Shown here in pieces: positions 1-11,663 of a stretch of DNA of 64,000 bases. This stretch comes from Haematobia irritans (taxonomy: Eukaryota; Arthropoda; Insecta; Diptera; Muscidae): positions 65,880,669-65,944,668 of the forward strand of contig NC_134397.1 of the NCBI RefSeq assembly GCF_050003625.1, given 5' to 3'. Position 1 is the stretch's first letter; every line of letters starts with the position of its first letter. Both the position numbers and the translations under genes were made by a program. Under the pieces are notes generated by a model, which saw nothing but the letters and a program-made list of their open reading frames with translations, had not been told where the DNA came from and searched no databases.

Positions 1-483
1 AACAAATGTCTGTAATTTAAAGAAGCCGGATCTTTGGCTCGGAATCAATTCCAAAATCCTTAGGGGAAGGTCAAAATCTTTAAATCCAACTAAACATTAT
101 TTTAGTGTAGAGGCTCATAAAAGACGAACGGCCACCAATCTAGCAAAATCCAGAAATTACTGTTCTCCTCTCAACGAGTACTTTCGGCTGGGATAAGTGA
201 TTTTTTGTTTGGATTTTTTTGTGTTGCACTTTGCATTTCAAACGTTATTATCATTAGTCCAAAGATTCAATATCTTACTTATTGTAAACATTATTTCTTT
301 AAATCAAAAATGTTTTTCTTTACTTTAAGGAAATTTTTGCCTTACTTCAAAGACACACAACTTTAACGGAGGGATGCAAATTTCGATGATTCGTGTCCTA
401 AATTTAATGAAAACAATTGTAAATCAAATATTATAAACATTATTTTAATTAAAATTTCTTTACTTTAAATTTCTTTACTTAAA
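1..483. repeat. AT-rich dispersed repeat, left arm of a foldback pair
   Basis: 1-140 resembles 14045-14165 (shared TTTGGCTCGGAAT). About 310-410 is an inverted copy of about 950-1050 (shared CTTTAACGGAG in opposite orientation) and also resembles 13340-13440. No gene. Confidence 0.5.
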
Positions 484-712
484 GGTGGGTATTAAGTTCG
501 AGTTTAGCCGCTAAAAACGTCATTTTTTTACGATTACTTTTCTTTAATAATCCATTTTAAGGAATACAAACTTTGTGAAAATTTGCTTTGGGCTTTTCCC
601 CTCAAGTTATAATAAAATTTGCAACAAATACTTATAATTTCATGCCTTTTTCTTACTGATTTAGTTTTCACTTTAGCGCTTTTAGCGGCTAAACTCGAAC
701 TTAATACTCACC
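484..712. mobile_element. TTAA-flanked hairpin MITE (family A), complete
   Basis: 229 bp bounded by TTAAA on both sides (479-483, 713-717). Termini GGTGGGTATTAAG / CTTAATACTCACC extend into long inverted repeats that include TTTAGCCGCTAAAA. This is the reference copy for empty-site comparison at 58-60 kb. Confidence 0.85.
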
Positions 713-1104
713 TTAAATGTTAAATTCTCAATATCAGATAAAAAATGGAAATGTACAAAATTGCACTTTTTATTAGTTTTTTGGTTTTGTCTGCACAGAA
801 AAAAATATTGACCTAATATGAGGTATTATGGAACCTAAATTTTAGAACACACAATTTACACAATAATAAAGAAAAAATCTTTAAAATAATGTAATTTAAT
901 TAAAAGAAAGTTTATAATCTTTTCTTCAAAAAAATTTTATCATTAAATTTAAAACACGTATCTTGGTAATTTGCATTACTCCGTTAAAGTCGTATGGCTT
1001 TCAACTAAGGCAAACTTTCTTTAAAGTAACAAAATAGGTTTTTGATTGACTCTTTAATATAACTGAAATACTGATTCTTTAGATTTAACAAAATATAGGC
1101 TAAA
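713..1104. repeat. Right arm of the foldback repeat
   Basis: AT-rich. 950-1100 resembles 13340-13500 in the same orientation and 300-410 inverted. No coding potential seen. Confidence 0.45.
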
Positions 1105-1847
1105 GGTGAGTATTAAGTTCGAGGTTAGCCGCTAAAATCGCTAAAGTGAAAACTAAATCAGTACACTCAAAAAAAAGTGAACTCTCTATTTCACTAAAGC
1201 CATATTAACTTTATATTAGTTCATACAATCATTATGTTTGGAAAAAGTTTATTTTAGTCAAATAATTGTTTGCGTATGTTAGTTAAATGAACTAAAAAAC
1301 GGGAAAAAGTTATACACAAATAAAGCATAAAGATTTCCTAATTTCGTATTTCTTACAAAATAGTTCATTATTTCTTTAAATTTGCAAATTTTACCAAAAA
1401 TGTGTCCATCATGAACTTCGTATGTCACTAAAGACATTCTTGCAATTTTGAACTCCAAGATTTCTCTTAAAACTACAAAATTTTCTTTAACTACTGAAAA
1501 AATTTAGTTATGTCTAATAAATTTTCTTGAATTTGTCGAAAAATATTTACTTATTTTTGCCATATCGGAGTGATGCCAGCGCTTGTAATACCGTTTAGTT
1601 AAAATTTTCTAAAAAAGTTCCAAATTTTCTAAAATTAATCGAAAGTTATCTTTCCTGGTGGGTTCACTGTTTTTTCAGTGTAAGAAAAATGCATAAAATT
1701 ACACATATTTGTTGCAAATTTTATTATAACTTGATGGGGAAAAGCCCAAAGCAAATTTTCACAAAGTATGTATTCCTTAAAATGGATTATTAAAGAAAAG
1801 TAATCGTGAAAAAATTACGTTTTTAGCGGATAAACTTAATACCCACC
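1105..1847. mobile_element. Family A TTAA MITE split by a second MITE
   Basis: The left part 1105-1163 and the right part 1681-1847 are the two ends of one family A element. The interior 1164-1680 is an inserted CAC-type MITE. Confidence 0.85.
1164..1680. mobile_element. CAC-type MITE with TA target duplication
   Basis: Ends CACTCAAAAAAAAGTGAAC and GTTCACTGTTTTTTCAGTG form about 20-bp imperfect inverted repeats. TA flanks both sides (1162-1163, 1681-1682). Other copies: 12534-13046 and fragments at 25756 and 20880. Confidence 0.88.
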
Positions 1848-1999
1848 TTAAGACTTCAAATATAGGCTAAATCTAGCGTAACCCGGCCCGCATCGCCTTC
1901 CGAAGTATATTTGGTAGAGACATTTTGCGTTAATTTAGTCAACCATATCCTTCGAGCTGAAAACATATTCGAAAACATTTGAACTCTTTTGAAGGAGAG

Positions 2000-3470
2000 A
2001 AGGGTTTCCCGCCCAATGAATCGGAAAAAGTAAAAGTACTTAAAAAATTGACCATATAAACATTTGCTAAAATTTTGGGCACAGTGGACGTGCCTTTCTC
2101 GAACATATATCGGAAAATGAAGCATACTTCACGTTGCCTATCTATTTCAATTTTCAAAAAATCGGGCAAAAGGGACCCTCTCCTTCTCTCCTCCCCGACC
2201 AGATATCGGAAAATCACGTATGCTATATTCATTTCACAAACTACCTAACGGTCCCTCTAAATTCCAATTAAATCGAAGATTTTCCACCATTCGCCTTCCC
2301 CAACCTGATATCGAAAAATCATGCACCCAGTATTGATTTAATCACCTTCTCCCACGTTCCCTGTAAATTTCAAGTAAATCGGAGAAGGTTAAATTTTCCT
2401 CCCCAGTATTGATTTAATCACCTTCTCCCACGTTCCCTGTAAATTTCAAGTAAATCGGAGAAGGTTAAATTTTCCTCTATGTTTTACGGATACGTCACTT
2501 TTCCCGATCAAATATCGACAAATAACCTTCATTAAAAATTTCAAGAAAATCTGGGAATTTCCTTCATGTTTCTTACGGCCTTTGTAAATTTCAAGTAACC
2601 TTGAGAATTTTAGTTTTTTTTCAGTTTTAGTGGAGGTCCCCCTTCCCGACCAAATATAGAAAAATGATGTAGCATATCTTTGTGTAGACGTCACCCCCAA
2701 CCTTTCCTGAAAGTTTCAAGCAAATCATGAGCACAATTTTCAAAAAGCAGGGCCCCTCTTCGCGACCAAATATCACATAATCAGGTACCCCTTATTAATT
2801 TCGTAACCTCCCCCACGACCTCTGTAAGTAAATTAGAAATGTTTTAATTGTTTCACTGTATGTACTTAAGGAAAAAGGAGGTCTCCCTGTGTCCTTTTAT
2901 GTTTCCACGACCAAATATTAAAACATCAGGTACCCCATATAAATTTCATAACCTGCCCCATGTTCTCCGTAAATTTCCAGTAAGTCGGAGAATTTTAGTT
3001 TTTGTTTCACTGTACTTAAAAAAAGTCGGGCAAAGGGAGTTCCACCTCCCCAACCAAATATGGAAAAATAAAGTAGCGGATCAACCTTTCTTGAAATTTT
3101 CAAGCAAATCGGATAAGTTTGCTCCAATTTTCAAAAATCGGGCAAGGGATGGCACCCCTCCCCGTCCAAATATTAAAAAAAAAAAATCAGCTACTCCATA
3201 TTAATTTCATAACCTCGCCGCATGTTACTGTAAATCTTAAGTAAATCAGAGAATTTTAGTTTTTTTCACTGTATTTAAAAAAAAAAGCCGAGCAATGGGA
3301 GCTGCCCTTCCCATCGAGAACTTTGGTCCCATTTTGGAAAAGGTGACCCCACCAGATATCAAAAAATGAGGTACCCTATTTTCGTCACATGATCGCCCTC
3401 TACGTTCTCCGAAAATTTAAAGTAAATCAGTTCAGCCGTTTCCGAGCTTACCCGGTCCATACAAATAAAC
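2000..3470. repeat. Tandem/dispersed repeat array with CCCGACCAAATATC units
   Basis: Degenerate units of roughly 170 bp recur with shared phrases such as CCAAATATCGAAAAAT, GTAAATTTCAAGTAAATC and TCGGGCAAAGGG. About 75 bp at 2328-2402 is repeated almost exactly at 2403-2477. The block ends in a phrase containing CAGCCGTTTCCGAGC, a common 3' end of fly repeats. Short ORFs here are repeat noise. Confidence 0.7.
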
Positions 3471-5308
3471 AAACTTTGAATTTTATATATGTATATAGAT
3501 TTAGTTTTAGGATTTTGCATATTTGGTTTAAAGATTTTTTTGGACTTAAGACTGTTTTCTTTGAAATATCTGTTAAAATTTTGGATTTTTAAATTTGTAT
3601 TTGTGTTTACTTGAATAGAATAAAAATTCGATAAATTAGATATGTATCCTAATTTTAATTTTATTGTAGATTTTATTCTAGACGACCACAGTATATAGCC
3701 AGGGGAAAAAGGTGGTCCAAAGCACACAACAACTATATTGAAGAATTGGCTATCAAATAACAAAATCTTAGACCATGCAATGTCCAGTGCAAAGGCCGAA
3801 TCTAAATCAGATCGGAAATTTGTGGTAATAGACGGTTTTCGAAGCTCGATAGTGCACCAACCTCTTTAAAGGAACTTTTATCTTGAGTTTAAAAGAAAAG
3901 ATAAAATATTCTATAGGTGCACATCAGAACCCTAGAGGGGTGTGGGAAAGACCTAGCCTACTTTAGCCACTTCATCCTGATCAATATTTTTAACGTTGGT
4001 TACCTTTTTGGTCTTGTTTGTTGCACTACATTCTACTACGGGTCCTAATTTGTTCACAGTTTTCGAAGTGATCGATCCATGAGTCAATGGGAAACTCTCT
4101 TAGTGGGGGTTGAGTATAAAGATATAGAATGCTATTCACTTAGGTTGTCCTGTAAACAGTATAGATCCTTAAGATTCAAGAAGTGTTTAACACGCCTTAG
4201 GAGTGTAACGCGTAACGAAAATGTAGCACTCTCCAAGCGGTCCATCCATCTTCTCTCCTTGGGGAAGCACACAACAGGAGACTGACAAAGTTCTCCATCA
4301 CAAGTTGCTGAGTGTTTTGAATAGGTCATACAATAATTGTTTCAAAATAATGAAAGAAAACATACCTAATGTGTTTCCGAAAAAAACAATACACCACTTT
4401 CAAAGCTACTACTTAGGAATATTTTATGCATAGAGTATAACAGTTTTGCGAAAACATAGGACCGAGCATGGAGGATGAAAAAACCTTTGTCTGGAGTACA
4501 CTAATGGAAAAAATACATTCTAAAATCGTGAACGGATGGTAACAAACTGAAACGGAAACGTTCACAAAAAATCAAAACGCAATGTTCACGGTTTCATTCA
4601 CGGCTTTCGTTTTTCTTTGGTCACGAAAATTCTTAAAATATTCGTTAGACGTTCTTATGGAAACTCCGTCGGTGGTGCAATGCGCTATGATGACTGTTAG
4701 CGAGTCACGGTAGCGGATTTTTTTTATAAATTCGTAACCATTACGTTTTCAGACAAATGAACGCTGGTTTTTGTTTTGACAACGCATGGTGTCATTTTGA
4801 CGTTGTCAGATTAACACCGTCTATTCTCCGTTTGGCACCACAGTTGTGTTGATTCACTTTCATGAACGGAGCGTTTTGAAATGACCACGCCGTTCATGAT
4901 TTCATTTATGGGTGTAGATGATAATTATATATACGTAGTTCTTTCATCCGATGTAGAAGGCAAATTACCTTTGCTCACTTATTTCTGTTATTGTTTCTCT
5001 TTTGTTAGAAACTCTATCTACACCTCAAATCTCATTATTGGAAGTATTGTAATTTTAATATATATATATTAATACTACGAATATAACTTATTTCGAAGGG
5101 CAATCTCTGAGTTTTGCAAGCTTGCGGAAACTTCAGAGTTTAGCAGACAATTAGTTGATCCAACTAATTCTAATTTCGTAAGTATTGACTTGGCGATAAT
5201 CCATATATCTCTTTCCGTTGATCATCTTTCCATAGCTTGAACACGCTTATCGCCTGTAATCAGAATACCAAACAAAAAGCTTCAGAAGCTTTAAATCAAA
5301 TGACAAGT
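3471..5308. other. No recognised gene; partial repeat then unassigned AT-rich DNA
   Basis: 3471-3760 resembles 13853-14040 (dispersed repeat). 3770-5308 has only short ORFs with no recognisable domain or codon structure. GTTCACG-type phrases recur at 4530-4640. Confidence 0.4.
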
Positions 5309-5314
5309 TTTTAT
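5309..5314 (-). promoter_or_regulatory. Poly(A) signal of the serine protease homologue
   Basis: AATAAA on the minus strand, about 18 nt past the stop codon. Confidence 0.55.
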
Positions 5315-5331
5315 TCCATACAAAAGAAATA

Positions 5332-8300
5332 TCAATATACACTATAGGAGGTTGTGTCAAATCCATTAGCATACATTTGCTGATCGATCCAGTCTCTAGC
5401 TAGGCCTACATGAGCATAAGCTGCTGGTATGGGATCATTACATCCGATTCCCCAAGCTACAATGCCACTCTGTTGGTAACGATTTTCGGATGCTTGACCA
5501 ATGGGACATACTAAAGGTGCTCCACCATCACCTTGGCAGGTATCAATGCCAACCACACCTCCAGCACAAATAAACGAACGATCCAAAGCGAATTTGGGTC
5601 CTAAACGAGTTCCACGAAATTGTGTCTGACATGTGTTATAATCCACAATGGGCAATGGCAAACGCTTCAAAATAGCACTGTAGCGACCCTCTGCTCCGAA
5701 TTGATCCTTACCCCAACCGGTAGAGAAACATGTTGTTCTGGCGGCTGGTGAACTATTGGCCGGCGGCAAGCAAACCACGTTAATGTGATCACCCAATGTA
5801 AACGACTGTCTGAGAATGATCAAAGCAAAATCATAGGCCACATTTCGGGGATTATATTGAGGATGCGTAATCACTTTGGAGGCAGCACTTTCTTCGTATG
5901 GCAAACGTTCCTTTACCGTTTGCGTATCCCATTCGCCGGCACGTATCACAAAACTATCCAATGGTCGACCAATAACACAATGGACTCCTGTCAAAACTAC
6001 TCGGGGATGGATCAGAGAACCGGCACAGAAATAGCTAGAATTTCCAGAATTCAGTAGAGCAACAGTCCAAGGGAATTCCCCAAAACCAGCTTCGTTGTCA
6101 TTAGCTCCGGTTATATTGAAATCAATACCACCCACATTGCGAATACCACATCCCTTGGGTCGATTTGGTCTCTCCTCTTGAGGTGTGGGATTTAAACTTT
6201 CAGAACGTGTATGGTTACCATCACAACATACGTCGAGGAAATGTTCACATACAGGATCGTCATCTTTGTTGAAACGAATATCGATTAAACCAAAACCATC
6301 GAAACTTTCATCCTCTGTGGTAGTTGTTGCAGTATTAGTGCTAGGATCACACAAATGATAGGGCACACAATTACATTGAGAGCGACCACTGATTGAGTTG
6401 AACTGTGTATTTGCGCCAATTGGATCTGGAGTGACAATATTGGCAAAACCAGTTGGAGCTCGGGTTGGTTGTGTCTGCGGTTTTTGTTGTTGCTGCTGCT
6501 AGAATAGAAACAAAATTATTGAATTCAATTAAAAATACTTAAATAATTAAAATTATTTAAAGTAATTTTAAATATTAAAATTAAATAATTATAAACTTGG
6601 AACCAATTGCTTTTATTACATTTAACACCATGGTATCAGCTGTTTCCATAATATTACAACCAATATCTGATCGGGTTTACTATGGAATGCAATATGGAGT
6701 CATAATCTCATATTCAGAGGACTCCCTCAAAATTTTTAAATAATATCATGTTAATCAGTCCAGTGTCTGAATTTACACAGATAATTTTCTATTGGAAAGT
6801 TAGTGAACAGACTTATTTTCGTTCTACAGGTAGTGAGAAATGCGTCACAACAACACTAACTTGTCGAGCATTCGAATTTTATCTCCGTGTACTTAATGTC
6901 TTGAAGAAAATGAGTAAACTTTCGGCAATTAACATATGGATATTCGCAATATTTCAGTCAAAGCGGTGATATATTGTGATTTCTAAAAGTTCTAGCAGCA
7001 AAATCGGGGCATCGGTTTATTGGATGGACAAGTGAGTTTCGGAGTATATTCTAAAGACCTGGAACTTCGAATAGCGAAAAGATTACCTAATCAAGCTGAA
7101 ATATTAGTAATAAGAGAGGTGGCGAATTGGCTAAGAAGTAATGTTCCAACAAATGTTGGCATTAATATATACTCAGACAGTCAACCTGCAATAAAATCCT
7201 TGGACTCTGTGTTCCTCAACTCGAAAACGGCCATCGACTGCCCCAAATCTCTCAACAAGATGGCTGAGCAGTACAGTATTCACCTATTATGTGTGCCCGG
7301 CCATAGGAACATACCGGGGAACTGCGAATCGGATGAGTTAGCAAGGCTAGAAGCTACCATAAATAGTCTAGGTTAGGTTAGGTTAGCTGGCAGCCCGATG
7401 TATCGGGCTCACTTAGACTATTCAGTCCATTGTGATACCACATTGGTGAACTTCTCTCTTATCACTGAGTGCTGCCCGATTCCATGTTAAGCTCAATGAC
7501 AAGGGACCTCCTTTTTATAGACGAGTCCGAACGGCGTTCCACATTGCAGTGAAACCACTTAGAGAAGCTTTGAAACCCTCAGAAATGTCACCAGCATTAC
7601 TGAGGTGGGATAATCCACCGCTGAAAAACGTTTTGATGTTCGGTCGAAGCAGGAATTGAACCCACGACCTTGTGTATGCACGGCGGGCAAGCTAACCATT
7701 GCACCACGGTGGCTTGTTACTTTTTACCAGTCCAAAAATAACATTTTTCTATAGAATCGGGCAGCACTCAGTGATAAGAGAGAAGTTCACCAATGTGGTA
7801 TCACAATGGACTGAATAGTCTAAGTGAGCCTGATACATCGGGCTGCCACCTAACCTAACCTAACAAGTTTGTTGCAATCATGTTATTTTTGGATTGGGAG
7901 ACTTGTATGTTTGTCGCAGTCATATCCGTATTCCGATTTCGGCAAGATTGTTTATGTTTGGCAAGGTGATCAAATTCCTCCTCTGCGTGTATGTAATGCA
8001 CCTAAGTAAAGCGCTATATTTTTCATTTGTTTTTTTAATTTTTTTGTTCAAAAGCAAAAAATGTCGGCAATAACATCAAATTTTAGAATCAGTTTAGATT
8101 TGTTTGAATTGGCTACCAATTGAGGCCTGCGAACGGCCGACAAAGCCATCACAAGCTCCACGAAAATGGATCTTCGGTATTTTGCCCCCTTTCAGGCGAA
8201 ACGCCATCTTGAGATGATCGAAATCGTCCAACGAATTGTGATCCGAAGATTTTTGTGGCCATTGTGCGGAAGAAATGCGGAGGAACTTTCATCAAGCGAT

Positions 8301-10239
8301 GGTACAATGTTTGTCTACCCAGAGCTTCAATACACAAAAAAACTAATTCTTGGATTCAATTACGAAATTAATTAATCCAATTAAATTTTAATTGAAATGT
8401 CTTCAATCACAGAAATGATAGTATCAATCACCGAAGTTAATTAAAAAATTTATTAGTCTAATTAAATTAATTAAAAAATTAATTGATCTATTAATTTTTG
8501 TGATTGATTTCCGTTTTAATAAAAAAATGTTGAATCAATTAAATCTTCATCAATTAAACATACACAACAGAACCTCATACAAGACGCTAAAGCTTAAGAA
8601 TATTGTTGGCGGACAATGAAGGAATCTAATCCATGCTGTACTTAAATCCATGCTGTTAAAGAAAATTGAATTCCGTTAAAATGTTCCATTTGCAAAAGAA
8701 ATTGTCGCTGAAATAATCATTTACTGATGGAAGATGTCGGACTATACATTAGGGAGCCACCGTGGCTCCCATTGCACCAGGGGAGCCACTGTGGTGCAAT
8801 GGTTAGCATGCCCGCCTTGCATACACACGGTCGTGGGTTCGATTCCTGTTTCGACCGAACACCAAAAAGTTTTTCAGCGGTGGATTATCCCACCTCAGTA
8901 ATGCTGGTGACGTTTCTGAGGGTTTCAAAGCTTCTCTAAGTGGTTTCACTGCAATGTGGAACGCCGTTGGAACTCGGCTATAAAAATGAGGTCCCTTGTC
9001 ATTGAGCTTAACATGGAATCGGGCAGCACTCAGTGATAAGAGAGAAGTTCACCAATGTGGTATCACAAGTGAGCCTGATGCATCGGGCTGCCACCTAACC
9101 TAACCTAACCTAAACCAATTCATGCAAGTATAGATGCATGAAAGGTAGTGCTGTTTTCCTTCACGCCAACAATGCTATACTCAAAATTATATATCACTTC
9201 TGAACAATATTTCTATTAAAATGAGCAATTATATCAGCGCTATGCAGAAGCTGCTCTAAATCGGGACATTGTCCACAAAAATCAGCGCTGATTCGGTTGT
9301 TTTGTGAGCAGTTGGTATTGCCTCCCTCCCTTACAATCCTGCTGAAATAGTGCTCCATTTTTTGCTGGGTATAGTCCCATAGCGCTAATATAATTGCTCA
9401 TTTCAATAACAATATTGCTCAGAAGTGAGCAATATTGTTATTGGTATGAAGGAAAACTGCACTACCTTTCGCGCATCTATACTGCATGAATTGGTTGCAA
9501 TAACGTAAACGAATGATCATAAACTAGTTTGATTACTCGTTTACGTTATTGCCGCCGATACATGCAGAGTGGATGCACTGCCTACTTTATTGTATACCAA
9601 AAAGCGCAACTAAATTTTACCGCTGAATTATTTTTTGCTGGGTACATATTCAGTGCATTGTATATACTGATGCAAGAAACATAATTTTTCTCTTCAGTTT
9701 TATCGAAGAATGCGAAATCTTCGTATAGCGAGTGATGGTGTTTTTCATCTCCAGTAACTCTCTATAAAAAGTTCCGCTTTCAGAAGAAACAAATGGCAAA
9801 GTAGATAGAAATTACATTGAAATACAGAAAACCGGTTAGCCGATGTTCAAAACCCGGTTTTCGCATTTGACAGAAAATGCTAATTTTTCATTATCCGGTT
9901 TCGGTTTCGGTGTAATTGAATCCGGTTAAGCGGTTTCGGTTTTGGGATGGAATAATGTCGCCGTTACTGGCAGTGGCCAACTGCTAGGCATCTTGACCAA
10001 CGAGCACTAAAAATTATCTTAGGACCTTTAATTACTAAATTTAAAAATAAATTAAAAAAGTTTAAATAAAAAATTACCGATGTCGAGGGATCAGAATTAG
10101 ATGTACTGGGCTGATTAAATACGCTGTCTACCAAAGCTGTAAGATCAGGATCGTAATTGGCCGGATTTTGTTGAGGTGAGGCATTAACATAGACTAAAAT
10201 TAAGGCCAGAACAACCACATTGTACCGCCAGAGGAGCAT
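5332..10239 (-). CDS. Clip-domain serine protease homologue (catalytically dead), CG5390/PPAF2-like
   Basis: Two coding exons, 10239-10078 and 6498-5332 (minus), join in phase 0 to give 442 residues. Start ATG 10239 is followed by a hydrophobic signal peptide (about residues 1-20, ending VNA|S). A short linker contains DLTALVDSVF, like the LVxxVFG stretch of phenoloxidase-activating factor 2 proteins, then a Q-run. The clip domain has six Cys (96, 98, 104, 138, 145, 146). A trypsin-like domain follows, with His227 (TGVHC) and Asp277 (YDFAL) retained. The catalytic-Ser motif GDSGGP reads GDGGAP, so Ser is Gly379. Family knowledge: such homologues are secreted haemolymph cofactors in the prophenoloxidase cascade, activated by cleavage before the protease-like domain. 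The exact orthologue is uncertain (CG5390 or a relative). A poly(A) signal lies about 20 nt past the stop. The intron is full of repeats. An extra small exon in it cannot be excluded. Confidence 0.88.
6995..7370 (+). pseudogene. LINE ribonuclease H domain remnant
   Basis: The open frame 7020-7376 contains an RNase H fold: Glu in NQAEILVIREV, Asp in INIYSDSQPAIKSL, then CVPGHRNIPGN..ESDELARLE, the His/Asp end of the site. Such domains follow reverse transcriptase in I/LOA-type non-LTR retrotransposons. The reverse transcriptase is missing, and the right side is cut by the tail of a SINE (7371). It lies in the protease-homologue intron. Confidence 0.8.
7371..7714 (-). mobile_element. tRNA-derived SINE, near full length
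   Basis: Read on minus: a tRNA-like head with A box (TGGTGCAATGGTTAGC) and B box (GGTTCAATTCC), a conserved body and a CCTAA tail. It directly truncates the LINE RNase H remnant. Confidence 0.85.
7757..7865 (+). mobile_element. SINE 3' fragment
   Basis: Starts within the body at ATCGGGCAGCACTCAG and ends in CCTAACCTAACC. It lies in opposite orientation to the neighbouring SINE. Confidence 0.8.
7866..8320. other. Intronic DNA, nothing recognised
   Basis: Non-repetitive by inspection; no domain-bearing ORF. Confidence 0.3.
8321..8575. mobile_element. AT-rich AATTAATTG MITE (degraded copy)
   Basis: Shares the run of AATTAATTGATCC-type palindromes with 49341-49615 and 62481-62767. Confidence 0.6.
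8752..9112 (+). mobile_element. SINE with duplicated head
   Basis: A full SINE from 8782, with A and B boxes and a CCTAACCTAACC tail, is preceded by a second partial head (8752-8780). GGAGCCAC..GTGGCTCC at the duplication can fold. Confidence 0.8.
9113..9495. mobile_element. Foldback MITE
   Basis: Terminal inverted repeats of about 60 bp (9113-9175 and 9430-9495) begin AACCAATTCATGCA and carry a few mismatches. It abuts the SINE tail. Confidence 0.75.
9497..9552. repeat. Perfect 16-bp hairpin
   Basis: GCAATAACGTAAACGA (9497-9512) and its exact complement (9537-9552), with a 24-nt loop, immediately after the foldback MITE. Confidence 0.8.
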
Positions 10240-10256
10240 TGTAAAAATAGTGAAAT
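10078..10256 (-). other. Exon 1 (coding) of the serine protease homologue, with its splice sites
   Basis: A pyrimidine-rich acceptor (CTTTCAG, AG at 10258-10257) sits 17 nt before the ATG at 10239, so a further 5' untranslated exon probably lies upstream. Coding runs 54 codons to TCG, followed by donor GTAATT (10077-10072). The partner acceptor is TTCTAG (AG 6500-6499), entering a CAG/CAA run. The split phase is 0 on both sides. Confidence 0.75.
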
Positions 10257-11663
10257 CTGAAAGAAAAAAATAATCATATTATTATTTACTGCAATAAATT
10301 TGTCATATTTATTAAAAGTATTTCCAAACTAATGTCCATGCATTTAAACATTTGTAATGCCATCATTTTTCAACTTTTGTTAAAAATTGTAAATCAATTC
10401 CTATAGCACTATTATTTATAACTTAAATACAAGTATTAAATACTCAAGTTACATAATATTAATTAATATTTAGTCAAACTATAATTAAATATTATGGTCT
10501 ACAATAACTCGTCTAAGAGACCGAGCAACAATGTGAGAAAAGAACTCGCCTTTCTTTAAATAAAGGTCAAGTTATACTGAAATCAATAATAGCTAACGTT
10601 ATGTTTTTATATAAAAGCGTGTTTGCATGTTACTTTGGATATTTAAAACAAAAAAATGTACTATGTCGTAAGTTATAAAGCAAAGGTCGGACTACATATT
10701 GTGTATTGAATAAAAATATTTCCGAATTTACGTGTGTTTTTATTTTGAATTTTGGTAATATTCATATGAAAATGTTACATTTTTAGCTCGTACGTCATAT
10801 TATCTACACTGCAATTTTTTACCAGCAAGATGTAAAATTAGTCATAATGCATATATGAAATAATCGAATACAATTCATTTTCGGAAGTGCTCACCAAACA
10901 TCAGTTCAACAATATATTGTATCATATAAATTATAAAGACGGAACAAATACCAATAGTATCAAATAATGTCTACGCTTTGAATATCATATTTTGTACATT
11001 AAAACAATTCCAACAATTGCTTTTATTTTTATTTTACCACTTGAAATTGCTAATATCAAGGGTTGTACATCTACCGCTTTAATTTCCCAGCCAAAAATTG
11101 GAAGTTGTTCTAAGGCCACAACTTTAAAAGCATATCCAAAAATGTCCTCCCAAAGATGTTCTTTATTTTAACTACACAGAAAGTTATTTCAATTAATTTT
11201 TTTATAACTCGCTTTTTTATATTTTTAATGGGCAATTTTAACTTTTTTGTTTCAAACATAGTAAGAATTACTAAAATGGTACAAATTATTTACATTTTAT
11301 CGAAAAAATACTATCTCCATTCTAAAAAAATTCGAACTTTTGAAAATATTTGAGGTAAACTATTCATAAACCAATTCACATCCAAAACACTGAATTAGGA
11401 TCACACCTTAAGAAGTGATGCTAATTCAATGCAACAAAGATCATTTCTCATTTGCTTTTCGCTGGAAGGAAGTTTATTTGGAACAAAAGTACGAGGGCAG
11501 TTCGGAAACTTCTTAGCCTAGCACAAAAAGCGCGGTATAAACAGAAAAAAGTTAAGTGTTTTGGAAACTTCCATCTCTGTTATGAACACATGTTAAATTT
11601 TGTTTCGATATGGCAACTCCTTCATATAGAAACAGTTGTTCAAAAAAGACGCATCCGCAATTT
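10257..11663. other. Upstream flank of the protease homologue; AT-rich
   Basis: Contains the candidate promoter. From about 11487, ACGAGGGCAGTTCGG resembles a mariner-type terminal sequence, but no second end was found. Otherwise nothing. Confidence 0.35.
10576..10613 (-). promoter_or_regulatory. Candidate core promoter of the serine protease homologue (TATA + Inr)
   Basis: Reading the minus strand, TATATAAA (10613-10606) is followed about 33-35 nt later by TCAGT (10580-10576), an initiator-like sequence. It lies about 320 nt upstream of the coding exon, compatible with a short 5' UTR exon plus intron. The UTR donor site is not resolved. In AT-rich DNA a chance match is possible. Confidence 0.35.

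Noticed and set aside
4079..4285. 68-codon plus-strand ORF as a small gene
   Set aside because: No recognisable motif. An overlapping ORF exists on the other strand, and there is no supporting promoter or poly(A) context.
11487..11640. Mariner MITE beginning ACGAGGGCAGTTCGG
   Set aside because: Only one end-like sequence was found, with no matching inverted end, so it is not called as an element.
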